DNA of 64,000 nt, taken from the NCBI RefSeq assembly GCF_002288925.2, contig NW_022098045.1:8123042-8187041 (forward strand), read 5' to 3'. Under the pieces are notes generated by a model. It searched no databases. It had not been told where the DNA came from and saw nothing but the letters and a program-made list of their open reading frames with translations. This document shows positions 49,834 to 62,329 of the stretch, in pieces. Each line of letters begins with the position of its first letter. The stretch's first letter is position 1. The DNA comes from Delphinapterus leucas (Eukaryota; Chordata; Mammalia; Artiodactyla; Monodontidae). A program made the position numbers and the translations under genes.

Positions 49834-52800
49834 TTAGATTCCATATATATGTGTTAGCATACGGTATTTGTTTTTCTCTTTCTGATTTACTTCACTCTGT
49901 ATGACAGACTCTAGGTCCATCCAACTCATTACAAATAACTCAATTTCGTTTCCTTTTATGGCTGAGTAATATTCCATTGCATATATGTGCCACATATTCT
50001 TTATCCATTCATCTGTCAAGGACAATTATGTTGCTTCCATGCCCTGGCTATTGTAAATAGAGCTGCAATGAACATTCTGATACATGACTCTTTTTGAATT
50101 ATGGTTTTCTCAGGGTATATGCCCAGTAGTGGGATTGCTGGGTCATATGGTAGTTCTATTTTTAGTTTTTTTAAGGAAACTCCATACTATTCTCCATAGT
50201 GGCTATATCAATTTACATTCCCACCAACAGTGAAAGAGGGTTCCCTTCTCTCCACACCCTCTCCAGCATTTATTGTTTCTAGATTTTTTGATGATGACCA
50301 TTCTGACTGGTGTGAGGTCATACCTCATTGTAGTTTTGATTTGCATTTCTCTAATGATTAGTGATGTTGAGCATCCTTTCATGTGTTTGTGGCTATCTGT
50401 ATATCTTCTTTGGAGAAATGTCTGTTTAGGTCTTCTGCCCATTTTTGGATTGGGTTGTTTGTTTTTTTAATGTTGAGCTGTATGAGCTACTTGTAAATTT
50501 TGGAGATTAATCCTTTGTCAGTTGCTTCATTAGCAAATATTTTCTCCCATTCTGAGGGTTATCTTTTGGTCTTGTTTATGGTTTCGCTTGCTGTGGAAAA
50601 GCTTTTATGTTTCATTAGGTCCCATTTGTTTATTTTTGTTTTTATTTCCATTTCTCTAAGAGGTGGGTCAAAAAGGATCTTGCTGTGATTTATATCATAA
50701 GGGTGTTCTGCCTATGTTTTTCTCTAAGAGTTTTATAGTGTCTGGCCTTACATTTAGGTTTCTGATCCATTTTGAGTTTATTTTTGTGTATGGTGTTAGG
50801 GAGTGTTCTAATTTCATTCTTTTGCGTGTAGCTGTCCAGTTTTCCCAGCACCACTTATTGAAGAGGCTGTCTTTTCTCCATTGCATATTCTTGGCTCCTT
50901 TATCAAAAATAAGTTGAGGGCTTCCGTGGTGGCACAGTGGTTGGGAGTCTGCCTGCTGGTGCAGGGGACGTGGGTTCATGCCCCAGTCCGGGAGGATCCC
51001 ACATGCCATGGAGCGGCTGGGCCTGTGAGCCGTGGCTGCTGGGCCTGCGCGTCTGGAGCCTGTGCTCTGCAACAGGAGAGGCCACAGTGGTGGGAGGCCT
51101 GCGTACCGCAAAAAAATATATAAAATAAAATAAAAAAATAAGGTGACCGTATGTGTGTGGGTTTATCTCTGGGCTTTCTATCCTTTTCCATTGATCTATA
51201 TTTCTGTTTTTGTGCCAGTACCATACTGTCTTGTTTACTGTAGCTTTGTAGTATAGTCAGAAGTCCAGGAGCCTGATTCCTCCAGCTCCGTTTTTCTTTT
51301 TCAAGATTGCTTTGGCTACTTGGGGTCCTTTGTGTTTCCATACAAATTTTGAAATATTTTGTTCTAGTTCTGTGACAAATGCCATCGGTAGCTGGGTAAA
51401 GATTGCAAGTGTACAACCTTGTCTTGTTCCTGATCTTGGAGGAAATAGTTTCAGTTTTTCACCATTGAGAGCAATGTTGGCTGTGGGTTTGTCATATATG
51501 GCCTTTATTATGTTGAGGTGAGTTCCCTCTATGCCTACTTTCTGGAGAGTTTTTATCATAAATGGGTGTTGAATTTTGTCAAAAGCTTTTTCTGCATCTA
51601 TTGAGATAATCATATGGTTTTTATCCTTCAGTTTGTTAACGTGGTGCATCACATTGATTGATTTGCCTATATTGAAGTATCCTTGCATTCCTGGCATAAA
51701 CCCCACTTGATCATGGTGTATGATCCTTTTAATATGCTGTTGGATTCTGTTTGCTAGTATTTTGTTGAGGATTTTTGCATCTATGTTCATCAGTGATATT
51801 GGCCTGTAGTTTTCTTTCTTTGTGACATCTTTGTCTGGTTTTGGTATCAGTGTGATGGTGGCCTTGTAGAATGAGTTTGGGAGTGTTCCTTCCTCTGCTC
51901 TAGTTTGGAAGAGTTTGAGGTTAGGTGTTAGCTCTTCTCTAAATGTTTTATAGAATTCTCCTGTGAAGCCATCTGGTCCTGGTCGTTTGTTTTTTGGAAG
52001 ATTTTTAATCACAGTCTCAATTTCAGTGCTTGTGATTGGTCTGTTTTTATTTTCTATTATTTCCTGGTTCAGTCTTGGAAGGTTGTGCTTTTCTAAGAAT
52101 TTGTCCATTTCTTCCAGGTTGTCCATTTTATTGGCATATGGTTGCTTGTAGTAATCTCTCGTGATCCTTTATTTCTGCAGTGTCAGTTTTTACTCTCCTT
52201 TTTCATTTCTAATCCTATTGATTTGAGTCTTCTCCCTTTTTTTCTTGATGAGTCTGGCTAATGGTTTATCAATTTTGTTTATCTCTCAAAGGACCAGATT
52301 TTAGTTTTATTGATCTTTGCTATTGTTTCCTTCATTTCTTTTTCATTTATTTCTGATTTGATCTTTATGATTTTTTTCCTTCTGCTAACTTTGGGGTTTA
52401 TTGTTCTTCTTTCTCTAATTGCTTTAAGTGTAAGGTTAGCTTGTTTATTTGAGATTTTTCTTGTTTCTTGAGGTAGGATTGTATTGCTATAAACTTCCCT
52501 CTTAGAACTGCTTTTGCTGTATCCCATAGGTTTTGGGTCCTTGTGTTTTCATTGTCATTTGTTTCTAGGTATTTTTTGATTTCCTCTGATTTCTTCAGTG
52601 ATCTCTTGGTTATTTAGTAGCATATTGTTTAGCCTCCGTGTGTTTGTATTTTTTACAGATTTTTTTCTGTAATTGATATATAGTCTCATAGCCTTGTATT
52701 CGGAAAACATGTTTGATATGATTTCAATTTTCTTAAATTTACCAAGGCTTGATTTGTGACCCAAGATATGATCTATCCTGGAGGATGTTCCATGAACAGT

Positions 52801-53382
52801 TGAGAAGAAAGTGTATTCTGTTGTTTTTGGATGGAATGTCAAATAAATATAAATTAAGTCCACCTTGTTTAATGTATCGTTTAAAGCTTGTGTTTCCTTA
52901 TTTATTTTCATTTTGGATGATCTGTCCATTGGTGAAAGTGAGTTGTTAAAGTCCCCTACTATGATTGTGTTACTGTCAATTTCCCCTTTTATGGTTGCTA
53001 GTGTTTGCCTTATGTATTGAGGTGCTACTATGTTGGGTGCATAAATATTTACCATTGTTATATCTACTTCTTGGGTTGATACTTTGATCATTATGAAGTG
53101 TCCTTCTTTGTCTCTTGTAATAATCTATATTTTAAAGTCTATTTTGTCTGATAAGAGAATTGCTACTACAACTTTCTTTTGATTTCCATTTGCATGGAAT
53201 ATCTTTTTCCATCCCCTCACTTTCAGTATGTATGTGTCCCTAGTTCTGAAGGGGGTCTCTTGTAGACAGCATATATATGGGTCTTGTTTCTGTACCCATT
53301 CAGCCAGTCTATGTCTTTTGGTTGGAGCATTTAATCCATTTACATTTAAGGTAGCCATCAATATGTATGTTCCTATTACCAT
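49834..53382 (-). pseudogene. L1 ORF2 (endonuclease/reverse transcriptase), broken
   Basis: ORF2 starts with MVIGTYILMATLNVNGLNAP (endonuclease start) and keeps GDFN and RIDHIL, but the catalytic SDH motif reads SEY. The reverse transcriptase begins normally ([19 protein letters not shown], '[13 protein letters not shown]') up to SGTRQGC. There the sequence jumps to a much later part ([18 protein letters not shown]), so a few hundred bases that include the catalytic FADD motif are missing near 51390-51410. A CHR SINE is inserted at 50918. Further frameshifts separate the pieces. It encodes no working protein. Confidence 0.9.
50918..51133 (+). mobile_element. CHR-2-type SINE nested in L1 ORF2
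   Basis: Sense CHR SINE inserted in the antisense L1. It is flanked by a 13-bp duplication of L1 sequence (aaaaataagttga at 50905-50917 and aaaaataaggtga at 51134-51146, one mismatch). The A/T-rich tail runs 51110-51133. It is younger than the L1. Confidence 0.93.
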
Positions 53383-53429
53383 TTTCTTAATTGTTTTGGC
53401 TTTGTTATTGTAGGTCTTTTCCTTCTCTG

Positions 53430-54351
53430 TGTTTCCTGCCTAGAGAAGTTCCCTTAGCATTTGTTGTAAAGCTGGCTTGGTGGTGCTGAATTCTCTTAGC
53501 TTTTGCTTGTCTGTAAAGGTTTTAATTTCTCCATCAAATCTGAATGAGATCCTTGCTGGGTAGAGTAATCTTGGTTGTAGGTTTTTCCCTTTCATCACTT
53601 TAAATATGTCCTGCTACTCCCTTCTGGCTTGCAGTTTCTGCTGAAAGATCAGCTGTTAACCTTATGGGGATTCCCTTGTATTTTATTTGTTGTTTTTATC
53701 TTGCTGCTTTTAATATTTTTCTTTGTATTTAATTTTTGGTAGTTTGCTTAATATGTGCCTTGGCATGTTCCTCCTTGGATTTATCCTATATGGGACTCTC
53801 TGCACTTCCTTGAGTTGACTGAATATTTCCTTTCCAATATTAGGGAAGTTTTCAACTATAATCTCTTCAAATATTTTCTAAGTCCCTTTCTCTTTCACTT
53901 TTTCTTCTGTGACCCCTATAATTCAAATGTTCGTGCATTTAATGTTGTCCCAGAGGTCTCTGAACCTGTCCTCTATTCTTTCCAATCTTTTTTCTTTATT
54001 CTGTTCTACAGTAGTTATTTCCACTATTTTATCTCCCAGTTATTTCCACTATTTTATCTCCCAGGTCACTTATCCAATATCCTCTGTAATTCTGCTATTG
54101 ATTCCTTCTAGAGAAATTTAAATTTCATTTATTGCTGTGTTCATCATTGTTTGTTTGCTGTTTAGTTCTTCTAATTCGTTGTTTAATGTTTCTTGTATTT
54201 TCTCCATTCTATTTCCAAGATTTTGGATCATCTTTACTATTATTACTCTGAATTCTTTTTCAGGTAGACTGCCTATTTCCTCTTCATTTGCTTTGTCTGG
54301 TGGGTTTTTGCCTTGATCCTTCATCTGCTGTATGTTTCTCTGTCTTCTCAT
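53430..54351 (-). pseudogene. L1 ORF1 region (RNA-binding coiled-coil protein), broken
   Basis: The ORF1 N-terminal part is open from Met at 54351 to about 54118 (MRRQRNIQQMKDQGKNPPDK and a heptad-rich stretch, NLGNRMEKIQETLNNELEEL, typical of the coiled coil). Beyond that the frame is lost. A 25-bp direct tandem duplication (54013-54062) shifts the frame, and stops follow. Confidence 0.8.
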
Positions 54352-54359
54352 TGTGCTTA

Positions 54360-56494
54360 ACTTACTGTGTTTGGGGTCTCCTATTCGCAGGCTGCAGGTT
54401 CATAGTTCCCATTGTTTTTGGTGTCTGCCTGCAGTGGCTAAGGTTGGTTCAGTAAGTTGTGTAGGCTTCCTGGTGGAGGAGACTTGCGCCTGTGTTCTGG
54501 TGGATGAGGCTGGATCTTTTCTTTCTGGTGGGAAGGACTGCATCCGGTGGTGTGTTTTAGGGTGTCTGTGACCTTATTATGATTTTAGGCAGCCTCTCTG
54601 CTAATGGGTGGAGTTGTGTTCCTGTCTTGCTAGTTGTTTGGCATAAGGTGTCCAGAACTGTATCTTGCTGGTCGTTGAGTGGAGCTGGGACTTAACGTTG
54701 AGATGGAGGTCTCTGGGAGAGCTTTTGTAATTTGATATTATGTGGAGCCAGGAAGTCTCTGGTGGACCAATATCCTGAATTCGGGTCTCCCACCTCAGAG
54801 GCACAGGCCTGACACCTGACTGAAGCACCAAGACCCTGTCAGCCACAGGGCTCAGAAGAAAAGGGAGAAAAAAGGAAAGAATGAATGAAAAAAAAATAAA
54901 GTTATTATAGTAAAAAATAAACATTTATTAAAAATTAAACAGTAAGAAAAAAAGAAAAAAAAAGAAAGAAAGAAGAGAGCAACCAAATACACCAATGATA
55001 AGAAGCACTGAAAACTATACTAAAAAAAAAAAGCAACAAAGGACAGAAAGAACCCTAGGACAAATGGTAAAAGCAAAGCTATACAGACAAATTCACACAA
55101 AGAAGCATACACATACACACTCAAAAAGGAGAAAAAGGAAAAATAAATATATATCTATATATATAAAAAAAAGTAAGAGAGCAACCAAATCGATAAACAA
55201 ATCTGCCAATGATAATAAACTCTAAATACTAAGCTGAGATGAACATAAAACCAGAAACAAATTAGATGCAAAAGGCAAACCCCAAGTCTACAGTTGCTCC
55301 CAAAGTCCACCGCCTCAATTTTGGGACGATTTGTTGTCTATTCAGGTATTCCTCAGATGCAGGTACATCAAGTTGATTGTGTAGATTTAATCTACTGCTC
55401 CTGAGGCTGCTGGGAGAGATTTCCCTTTCTCTTCTTTGTTCACACAGCTCCTGGGGTTCAGCTTTTGATTTGGTCCCGCCTCTGCATGTAGGTCACCTAA
55501 GGGCGTCTGTTCTTCGCTCAGACAGGACGGGGTTAAAGGAGCAGCTGATTAGGGAGCTCTGGCTCACTCAGGCTGGGGGGAGGGTGGGGTACGGAATGCG
55601 GGGAGAACCTGCGGCGGCAGAGGTCGAGGTGATGTTGCACTAGCCTGAGGCTCACCATGTGTTCTCCCGGGGAAATTGTCCCTGGATCACGGGACCCTGG
55701 CAGTAGCGGGCTGCACAGGCTTCTGGAGGGGCTGTGTGGATAGTGACCTGTGCTTGCACCCAGGCTTCTTGGTGGCTGCAGCAGCAGCCTTAGCATTTCA
55801 TGTCCGTCTCTGGGGTCCACGCTGATAGCCGTGGCTCGCGCCCGTCTCTGGAGCTCGTTCAGGTGGTGCTGTGAATCCCCTCTCCTCACGCAGCCCGAAA
55901 CAATGGTCTCTTGCCTCTTAGGCAGGTCCAGACTTTTTCCCAGACTCCCTCCTGGCTAGCTGTGGTGCACTAGCCCCCTGCAGGCTGTGTTCACGCCACC
56001 AACCCCAGTCCTCTCACTGGGATCTGACCTCCGAAGCCCGAGCCTCAGCTCCGAGCCCCTGCCCGCCCCGGCGGGTGAACAGACACGCCTCTCAGGCTGG
56101 TGAGTGCCGGTCGGCACCGATCCTCTGTGCGGGAATCTCTCCGCTTTGCCCTCCGCACCCCTGTTGCTGTGCTCTCCTCCGTGTGGCTCTGAAGCTTGCC
56201 CCCTGCCACCCCCAGTCTCCACCAGTGAAGGATCTTCCTAGTGTGTGGAAACTTTTCCTCCTTCACTGGTGCAGGTCCCATCCCTATTCTTTTGTCTCTG
56301 TTTTTTCTTTTTTTTTTTGTTCTACCCAGGTATGTGGGGAGTTTCTTGCCTTTTGGAAAGTCTGAGGTCTTCTGCCAGCATTCAGTAGGTGTTCTGTAGG
56401 AGTTGTTCCACATGTAGATGTATTTCTAATGTATTTGTGGGGAGGAAGGTGATCTCCATGTCTTACTCCTCCACCATCTTGAAGGTCTCTCCCC
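54360..56494 (-). other. L1 5' UTR
   Basis: The promoter-bearing leader of the L1: about 2.1 kb with a GC-rich part (55370-56240) and an A-rich stretch (54850-55220 on the plus strand). The open frames on both strands inside it are not genes. Confidence 0.75.
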
Positions 56495-56511
56495 AAGTCT
56501 TCAGATTTTCT

Positions 56512-57480
56512 GAGGATTATTTTTTGTGTGTGAGGTAAAAACCTCATTTCATTCTTTTCCCCAAATGGATGATAAATATTCCTTATACCCTTTGATGAAT
56601 AGTTGACATCTTCTTACTTTTATGATAATGTAAGTTTCCTTAATTTCACAGAATCATTCCTGGGCACTTTATTATTAATTTATTATTATTTATTATTCAT
56701 GCATACCTGTGTAACACACATTTTTAAAAGTAGCCCATGTTTCGCTAACAGGCATATCAAAACCTTTTTTTCTTTCTTCAAATAGCAAGCTTAATAGCAA
56801 AATTATCTTTGCTATTTTTGCTCATTTACTCTTTCATATTAATTTTAGAATTAGCTTATGAAGGTTACTGAAAAATTCTACTGAAAGTCAATAATTGCAT
56901 TGAATTCACATATCAGTATGGGGTGAAATGGCATGTTGAGTCCTCTCATCAATGAATATGTATCTCTGAAATTTTTATGTCACTTTATGTCCTTCAGTTA
57001 ATGTATTTTTCTAATACACTGGTCTTGCCAGCTTTATTCACAGTCATGCTATAGTTATTGATATTGTGAATGAAACCTTTTATTCTTTTGCCATTTCTCA
57101 TGATTGCTTGTGCAAAAGAAAGCTACTGACTTTTAAAGATTGATCTTGTGTCTGTCTACCTAAATGGATTAATTCTAAATATTAATTTTAAATCTTAATT
57201 CTAATAGTTTGTCAGGTGACCCTCTTAGATGATTTTTACATCAGTGATCATATCATCATCAGACAATGACAGTTTTATTTCTCCCTTCTGAAGATATATA
57301 CCTCTTATTATTTTTCTGGTTTATTGCATTTAACTAGGATCTTTAAAATGCTGAATTGAAGGAATATTGGGCATCTATGTCTTCTATTGACTTTAATGGG
57401 AAAATTTTTATTATGTCATTATGACTTTGCTGGGTTTTTGACAGTCACTTTTTATTAAGTTAGGGAACATGATATTAGTT
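56512..57480 (-). mobile_element. Old L1M fragment, right part
   Basis: Continuation of the decayed antisense ORF2 begun at 48900, with order-preserving segments such as 'ttctaatacactggtcttgc', 'tctaatagtttgtcaggtga' and 'tttaaaatgctgaattgaag'. The young L1 split it, as the target duplication shows. Confidence 0.6.
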
Positions 57481-58690
57481 TTTAATCTGCATATAATGTA
57501 ATAAAATATTATTCTTATTAAACAGGGTAATCACTATTTTGAAAGTGTTGAGTTGTAATGGATTATTGTGTTGCTCAGTACTCCAAATAAATTGCATACA
57601 ACATGAATTAGTCTATTCAATGTGAGTGAAGCTGAGGCTAATCCTAGAAAAATAATCAGAGGCAGCTAAAACCTCTGACCTAATCTTTAGATTTCCTCTT
57701 AATTGAAATTCTTTTTTCTAAGGCTGTTTGTCAGAGAAATCTGAAGCCAAAGGTATAAAGAATATACCATTGGTGTGTACTAAAATATCAGATACAACAC
57801 AATTTTAAGCTACATATTAAATACTTTGTCCAGTTTTTCCTAAGAACACTGCTGCTTAAAATTTACTGACTAATAGGTAGTCCATTATTGGTCTTGGCAC
57901 TGTTATAATGAATACTTCTAACCAATGACAGTATAAGGAGTCTGTGATTTATTCAACCAACATTAAAAGAATGCTCATTTTGTGCCAGACATAGAAGGTG
58001 AATATTGAAAGCTGAAGAAAAGTTGTGCCTCTGAAAATCTGAGTTGATTTAATTGTTATTGCCATATTCTAGAAGTAAAAACAGACATTCAAACTTATAT
58101 ATTTACCAGTGGTATATTACAACAGTTCTGAAAGTTCAGAGCTCCCTGAGATACTTTTGGGGAGTCCATAATGTCAATACTAACTCATATAATCTCAGTC
58201 TCTCACACTAGATTGGGGTGTTTCAGAGGCAATAGGAGGTGTGCTATCACAACAGACTGAATGCAGATAGGAGAATCCAGCTCTCTTTTAATCCAGATAG
58301 TAAAGAGATTTACAGAAATGTAAAACAAAGCTTCTCTTCCTACTAAATTATTTTTGGTTTTGGAAAATATGATTATTCCTCATAAAAGATATACAATTCC
58401 ATGCTCACAATATCTCATGTTAAAAACCTTGGAGTTATCCTTGATTCCTCTATTTTTCTCCTATTCCTCATGCAAACGATCAATAAATCCTGTTGGCTCT
58501 ATATCAAAATGTATCAGAATATGACACACATTTCATCATTTTTGCCACTACCAACTGCCTGATCCAAGTAAAGATGATCTCAAGCCTGGATTATTATCAA
58601 AAGCTTCTAATGCTTCTCCTTATTGAAGCCCTTTTCTACCTTCAGTGACTTGATTTGACTTAAATTTTATTTTATCCACCTTCTTTTCTT
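57481..58690. other. Intergenic, AT-rich, no gene
   Basis: No gene or clear repeat is recognised in this stretch. Confidence 0.5.
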
Positions 58691-58694
58691 TGCT

Positions 58695-58769
58695 TTTCTT
58701 TTAAAAAAATTTATTGAAGTATAGTTGATTTACAGTTGTGTCAGTTTCAGGTGTACAGCACAGTGATTC

Positions 58770-58813
<44 letters not shown>

Positions 58814-59275
58814 AATCTTTTTCAGATTCTTTTCCCTTACAGGCTATTACAAACTATTGAATATAGTTCCCTGTGCTATACAGTAGGTCCGTGTTGGTTG
58901 GTTATCTATTTTATATACAGTAGTGTGTATGTATTAATCCCAACCTCCTAACTTATCCCTTCCCCCTTCCTTTCCCCCTTGATAAGCATAAGTTTGTTTT
59001 CTATGTCTATGGGTCTATTTCTGTTTTGTAAGTAAGTTCATTTGTTTTTTGTTGTTTGTTTGTTTTGGTTTTAAAAGTCCTGGCTATAGCAACCAGAGAA
59101 GAAAAAGAAATAAAAGAATCCAAATTGGAAAAGAAGTAAAACTGTCACTGTTTGCAGATGACATGATACTATACATAGAAAATCCTAAAGATGTTTCAAA
59201 GAAACTACTAGAGTTCATTAATGAATTCGTTAAAGTTGCAGGATACAAAATTAATACATAGAAATCTGCTGCATT
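58695..59275. mobile_element. 5'-inverted (twin-primed) L1 fragment
   Basis: The left part (58695-59060) is an antisense L1 3' end. The right part (about 59075-59275) is sense L1 ORF2 that includes the reverse transcriptase FADD motif ([17 protein letters not shown]). Opposite orientations with the 3' end outermost are the usual result of twin priming. A (TA)n tract at about 58768-58812 lies inside. No clear target-site duplication is seen. Confidence 0.8.
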
Positions 59276-59439
59276 TCTGCGTTAAATTTTAAACTAATTA
59301 CTCCAGGAGCTGTGCTGAGGATAGACTGTAGAGGAAGACAAGCATGGGATCAATGTGTTTAATTAGGAGACATTGCAATAATTCAAGTGAGAGTGATTGC
59401 AGCTCTACCTAGGCTAGTGGTGGTAGACATAGTGGCAGC

Positions 59440-60060
59440 AAATGATTAAATTCTGGATGGTTTTCATTATGGGAAATTTCAAACAGATACAAATGTAGAA
59501 ATAATAGAATAATGAACCCATATGTAACTATCTCCCAAACTCAACAACAATTGACTCATGACCAATTCGTGTTCATCCCTAATTTCCCACTCTCTGCTTT
59601 AATAGATTATTTTGAAGCATGTTCCAGACAGCAAATCATATGTAATCCTAAAAGATAAAATTTCAAAAAAAAAACCATGATCACATTTTAAAACTTAAGA
59701 CTAATTTCTTAACATCATCAAGTATCAAATCAAATCAGTGTTTAAATTTCCTTGGTTGTCCCATACTAATTTTACAAACTGTTTGAACTAAGATCTAAAT
59801 TGCAACTGATCTATATGTTTCCTAAACCTTTTAAAATCTACAATTCTTTTCTTTACTTTTTTCTTGTAATTTATTTCATGAAAAAATTGACCATTTGTCT
59901 TATAAAATTTCCTACATTCTAGGTTTTTTGGATTGCATGGTAGTGTCATTAAATCATGTTTCTCTGTCACCTTTATTTCATGTAAACTGGCAGTTAGATC
60001 TCTAGAGACTTGATCAGAATTCTTCATAGGTGGTACTGTGAACATGCATCAGGAGCCATC
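59440..60060. repeat. Ancient interspersed repeat, probably L1M-type
   Basis: Segments such as 'ttttgaagcatgttccagac', 'taaaagataaaatttcaaaa', 'ttaacatcatcaagtatcaa' and 'gttagatctctagagacttg' occur in an order that I recognise from a common old mammalian repeat. I believe it belongs to old L1 3' ends, but the family name is uncertain. Confidence 0.5.
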
Positions 60061-62313
60061 TGTCTGTTGTTTCACTTAGGAATGGTAATGACCATTGATG
60101 GTCATTGCCTTGATCCATTATTTCATCAAATGTTGAAAAATGGTGACATTCTAACATTTCTTCTTTAATTATTATTAGCTGGAGTTTTTCTGTCTGTAAT
60201 TTCTTATAATTACAGATTCCTTGGAGCTTGAAGTGGCCCCACAGATAGGAGATTTAGCCCATTTTACAGTTGAGGAAATTAGGGGCAAAAATATGTAAGT
60301 AACTTCCCCAAATACACATGGTAACAATTTTGGGACTTGATTCCTCTCTTTTAGTCAAATCTCTGCTCTCTGTATTACACCTCTTTGAGCATTGTAAGCT
60401 TCTTTGCAATTGTTGAATGACAACTTTGTGTTATTTTAACAGAATTTGAGGCCCCAGTAAGTAGGTGGAGAGGGATTTTGGGTGATGGTTGGGAGGTGGT
60501 GGAGATGTCCCAGACTAGTCTGGCTACAGGATTTGCAGGGCCCAGTGCACAACGAGTGCAGCAGGAGAAGAGCGCCGTTAGAGGTATTAAAATAAAAAAG
60601 ATTTTCCTTTTCTTCTGCTTCTCTCTCTCAATTTTTTTTTTTCATTAGCTATTTAATATGGTTCTAAGTAAAGAAAATTTTAAAATGCAAATTATTGCAT
60701 AAAGTTTACTGTTTATCTTCATATTGTGTGACGCTAGTTTTAAATGTAAATATAAGAATATTGAACAAGTTTGCAGAATCAATCACTGAAATTACACAAT
60801 TCTATTTTGTACCTCATACATGTGGCTTTGTAGTTTGTTCTTACCAGAACAGTGGCAATCTGCACAAAACTAACTCAACTATTTTTATTTCTTTTCTTAA
60901 TAGACACACGTTCTACCAATAGTCTTTGCCTTTGGCTTCCTGATAAGTAAGGAAGGCCTGAAAGGAAAAGAAATTGTGCATTGTCCTATCTTTCCCTTTT
61001 CTTCTATGTCTTTATTTTCAGCATAAGTTGTTGGCTAATACAAGAAAGCAGCACACCACCATTGCCTTCTTTCTACTCTCAAAGCAAGTTCTGGTTCAGA
61101 CTGAAAGTGTGGCACTTGGGGACTGTAAGCCGTGCTCCCTCACCCCCCTTTCTTGGTCTTAGATGTATCAAACTTACCTGGTACTGGCTTTGTGCCTCAA
61201 TGAACTCCCACACATCATGGGTCCACTGGTATTCTATGCTCATGGGGATCACAAGCACGAAATGTGAGTGGGGCAGCGAGGAGCAGAGGTGGACACTCAT
61301 GTTGGGCATATCTTCTCTGCTCTCCCACATGCTTCCTTGTCCCACTAGACTTCATATCTGAAACATAATTTCAAGGATAAAATTATTAAGAATTTCAAGG
61401 TAGCAAGAGCAGAGTGTTAAACCAAGCAGGGTCTTTCTGAGCCTAGGGCCCTGAGCACCTGCACAGGTCACGTGACCATGAAGCTGACCCTACTTCACAT
61501 TTTCCTGAAATCAGTCAGGAGATCCCTTGCTTGCCTGTGCATTGGCACAAAGCTGGTCTGCTTGGCATCACCTCTTCCCTTCCTCCCTCACTCTTTCAAG
61601 CAGCTTTTATCCAGAAACTCTCCCTTCATTCCTGGCACTCATCTTCTACAGGGTTTCCATTGCTTACTGACATTTGATTTTATTTTATATCACTTTAATT
61701 TAATTTAATTTATCTTTGTGCCAGTTATCTAAATGATCTGAGGCACTATTTCTCTTTACTAAACTTCCCCATCTTTACAAAATCATTTATTATTAACATT
61801 GTACATTATAACAAAACTATTGCTTGTCTATTTTTCTTATTCCTTCTGAAATGTGTCCTACAAATACAAGGTATTTCTACCAGAAATTTTCCCCATGAGT
61901 AAATTTCATAAGTTTCCATGTTGCAAGGGTGATCGTCTCTTTATAAGACTAACAGTAGTAAATATTTTGCCTCTTTAAACTTTAGTCCACATTACTTGGT
62001 TTTCTCTTTTAAATATTTGTATCTTCCAAACTTTATTTTCCTCTAAATGTGTAGGAATTGAATTATCTTTCTTCACATGTATTTTATCATTTAATGTTTT
62101 CATTTAGTTGAGCCATCAGAAATGCACATTTTCAATGATTTTTATTTCAGAAGAAATATGAATAATAGAGCTTGAATTTCTTTAGCATTTTATACTTACC
62201 AAAGCATTTCATTTACACATTCTCATCTGATCTTCATGGCAACCCTGGAAATGATTCACAAATGTATTTTTAGTTTTAAAATTAATAAATAACATTTTGT
62301 GTTATATCATTTT
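60061..62313. other. Intergenic, with old repeat fragments
   Basis: No gene is recognised. A MIR antisense fragment lies at 60240-60370 and another at 62180-62260. Two parts of what may be one ancient repeat lie at about 60522-60560 and 61376-61490. Confidence 0.45.
60240..60370 (-). repeat. MIR SINE fragment
   Basis: 'Cccattttacagttgaggaa' then 'gtaacttccccaaatacaca' and 'tgggacttgattcctc' match the antisense MIR core in order. Confidence 0.75.
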
Positions 62314-62329
62314 AAGCATTTTTATTTTT

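Larger units (their letters stand above)
49457..56494 (-). mobile_element. Structurally full-length but inactive LINE-1
   Basis: A whole L1 of about 7.0 kb (about 6.8 kb without a nested SINE), bounded by a perfect 17-bp target-site duplication (aagtcttcagattttct at 49440-49456 and 56495-56511). From its 5' end (right) it has a 5' UTR of about 2.1 kb with a GC-rich part (55370-56240), an ORF1 region (54351 leftward to about 53430), ORF2 (from 53382 to a TAA near 49834) and a 3' UTR with tail (49457-49833). The start of the element (ggagagaccttcaagatggt on its sense strand) is intact. Stops, frameshifts, an internal deletion and a SINE insertion have killed it. It is one of two young-type L1s in the window. 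Confidence 0.93.

Noticed and set aside
51257..52126. 289-codon reverse-transcriptase-like frame as a host gene
   Set aside because: It is L1 ORF2 with its catalytic core deleted.
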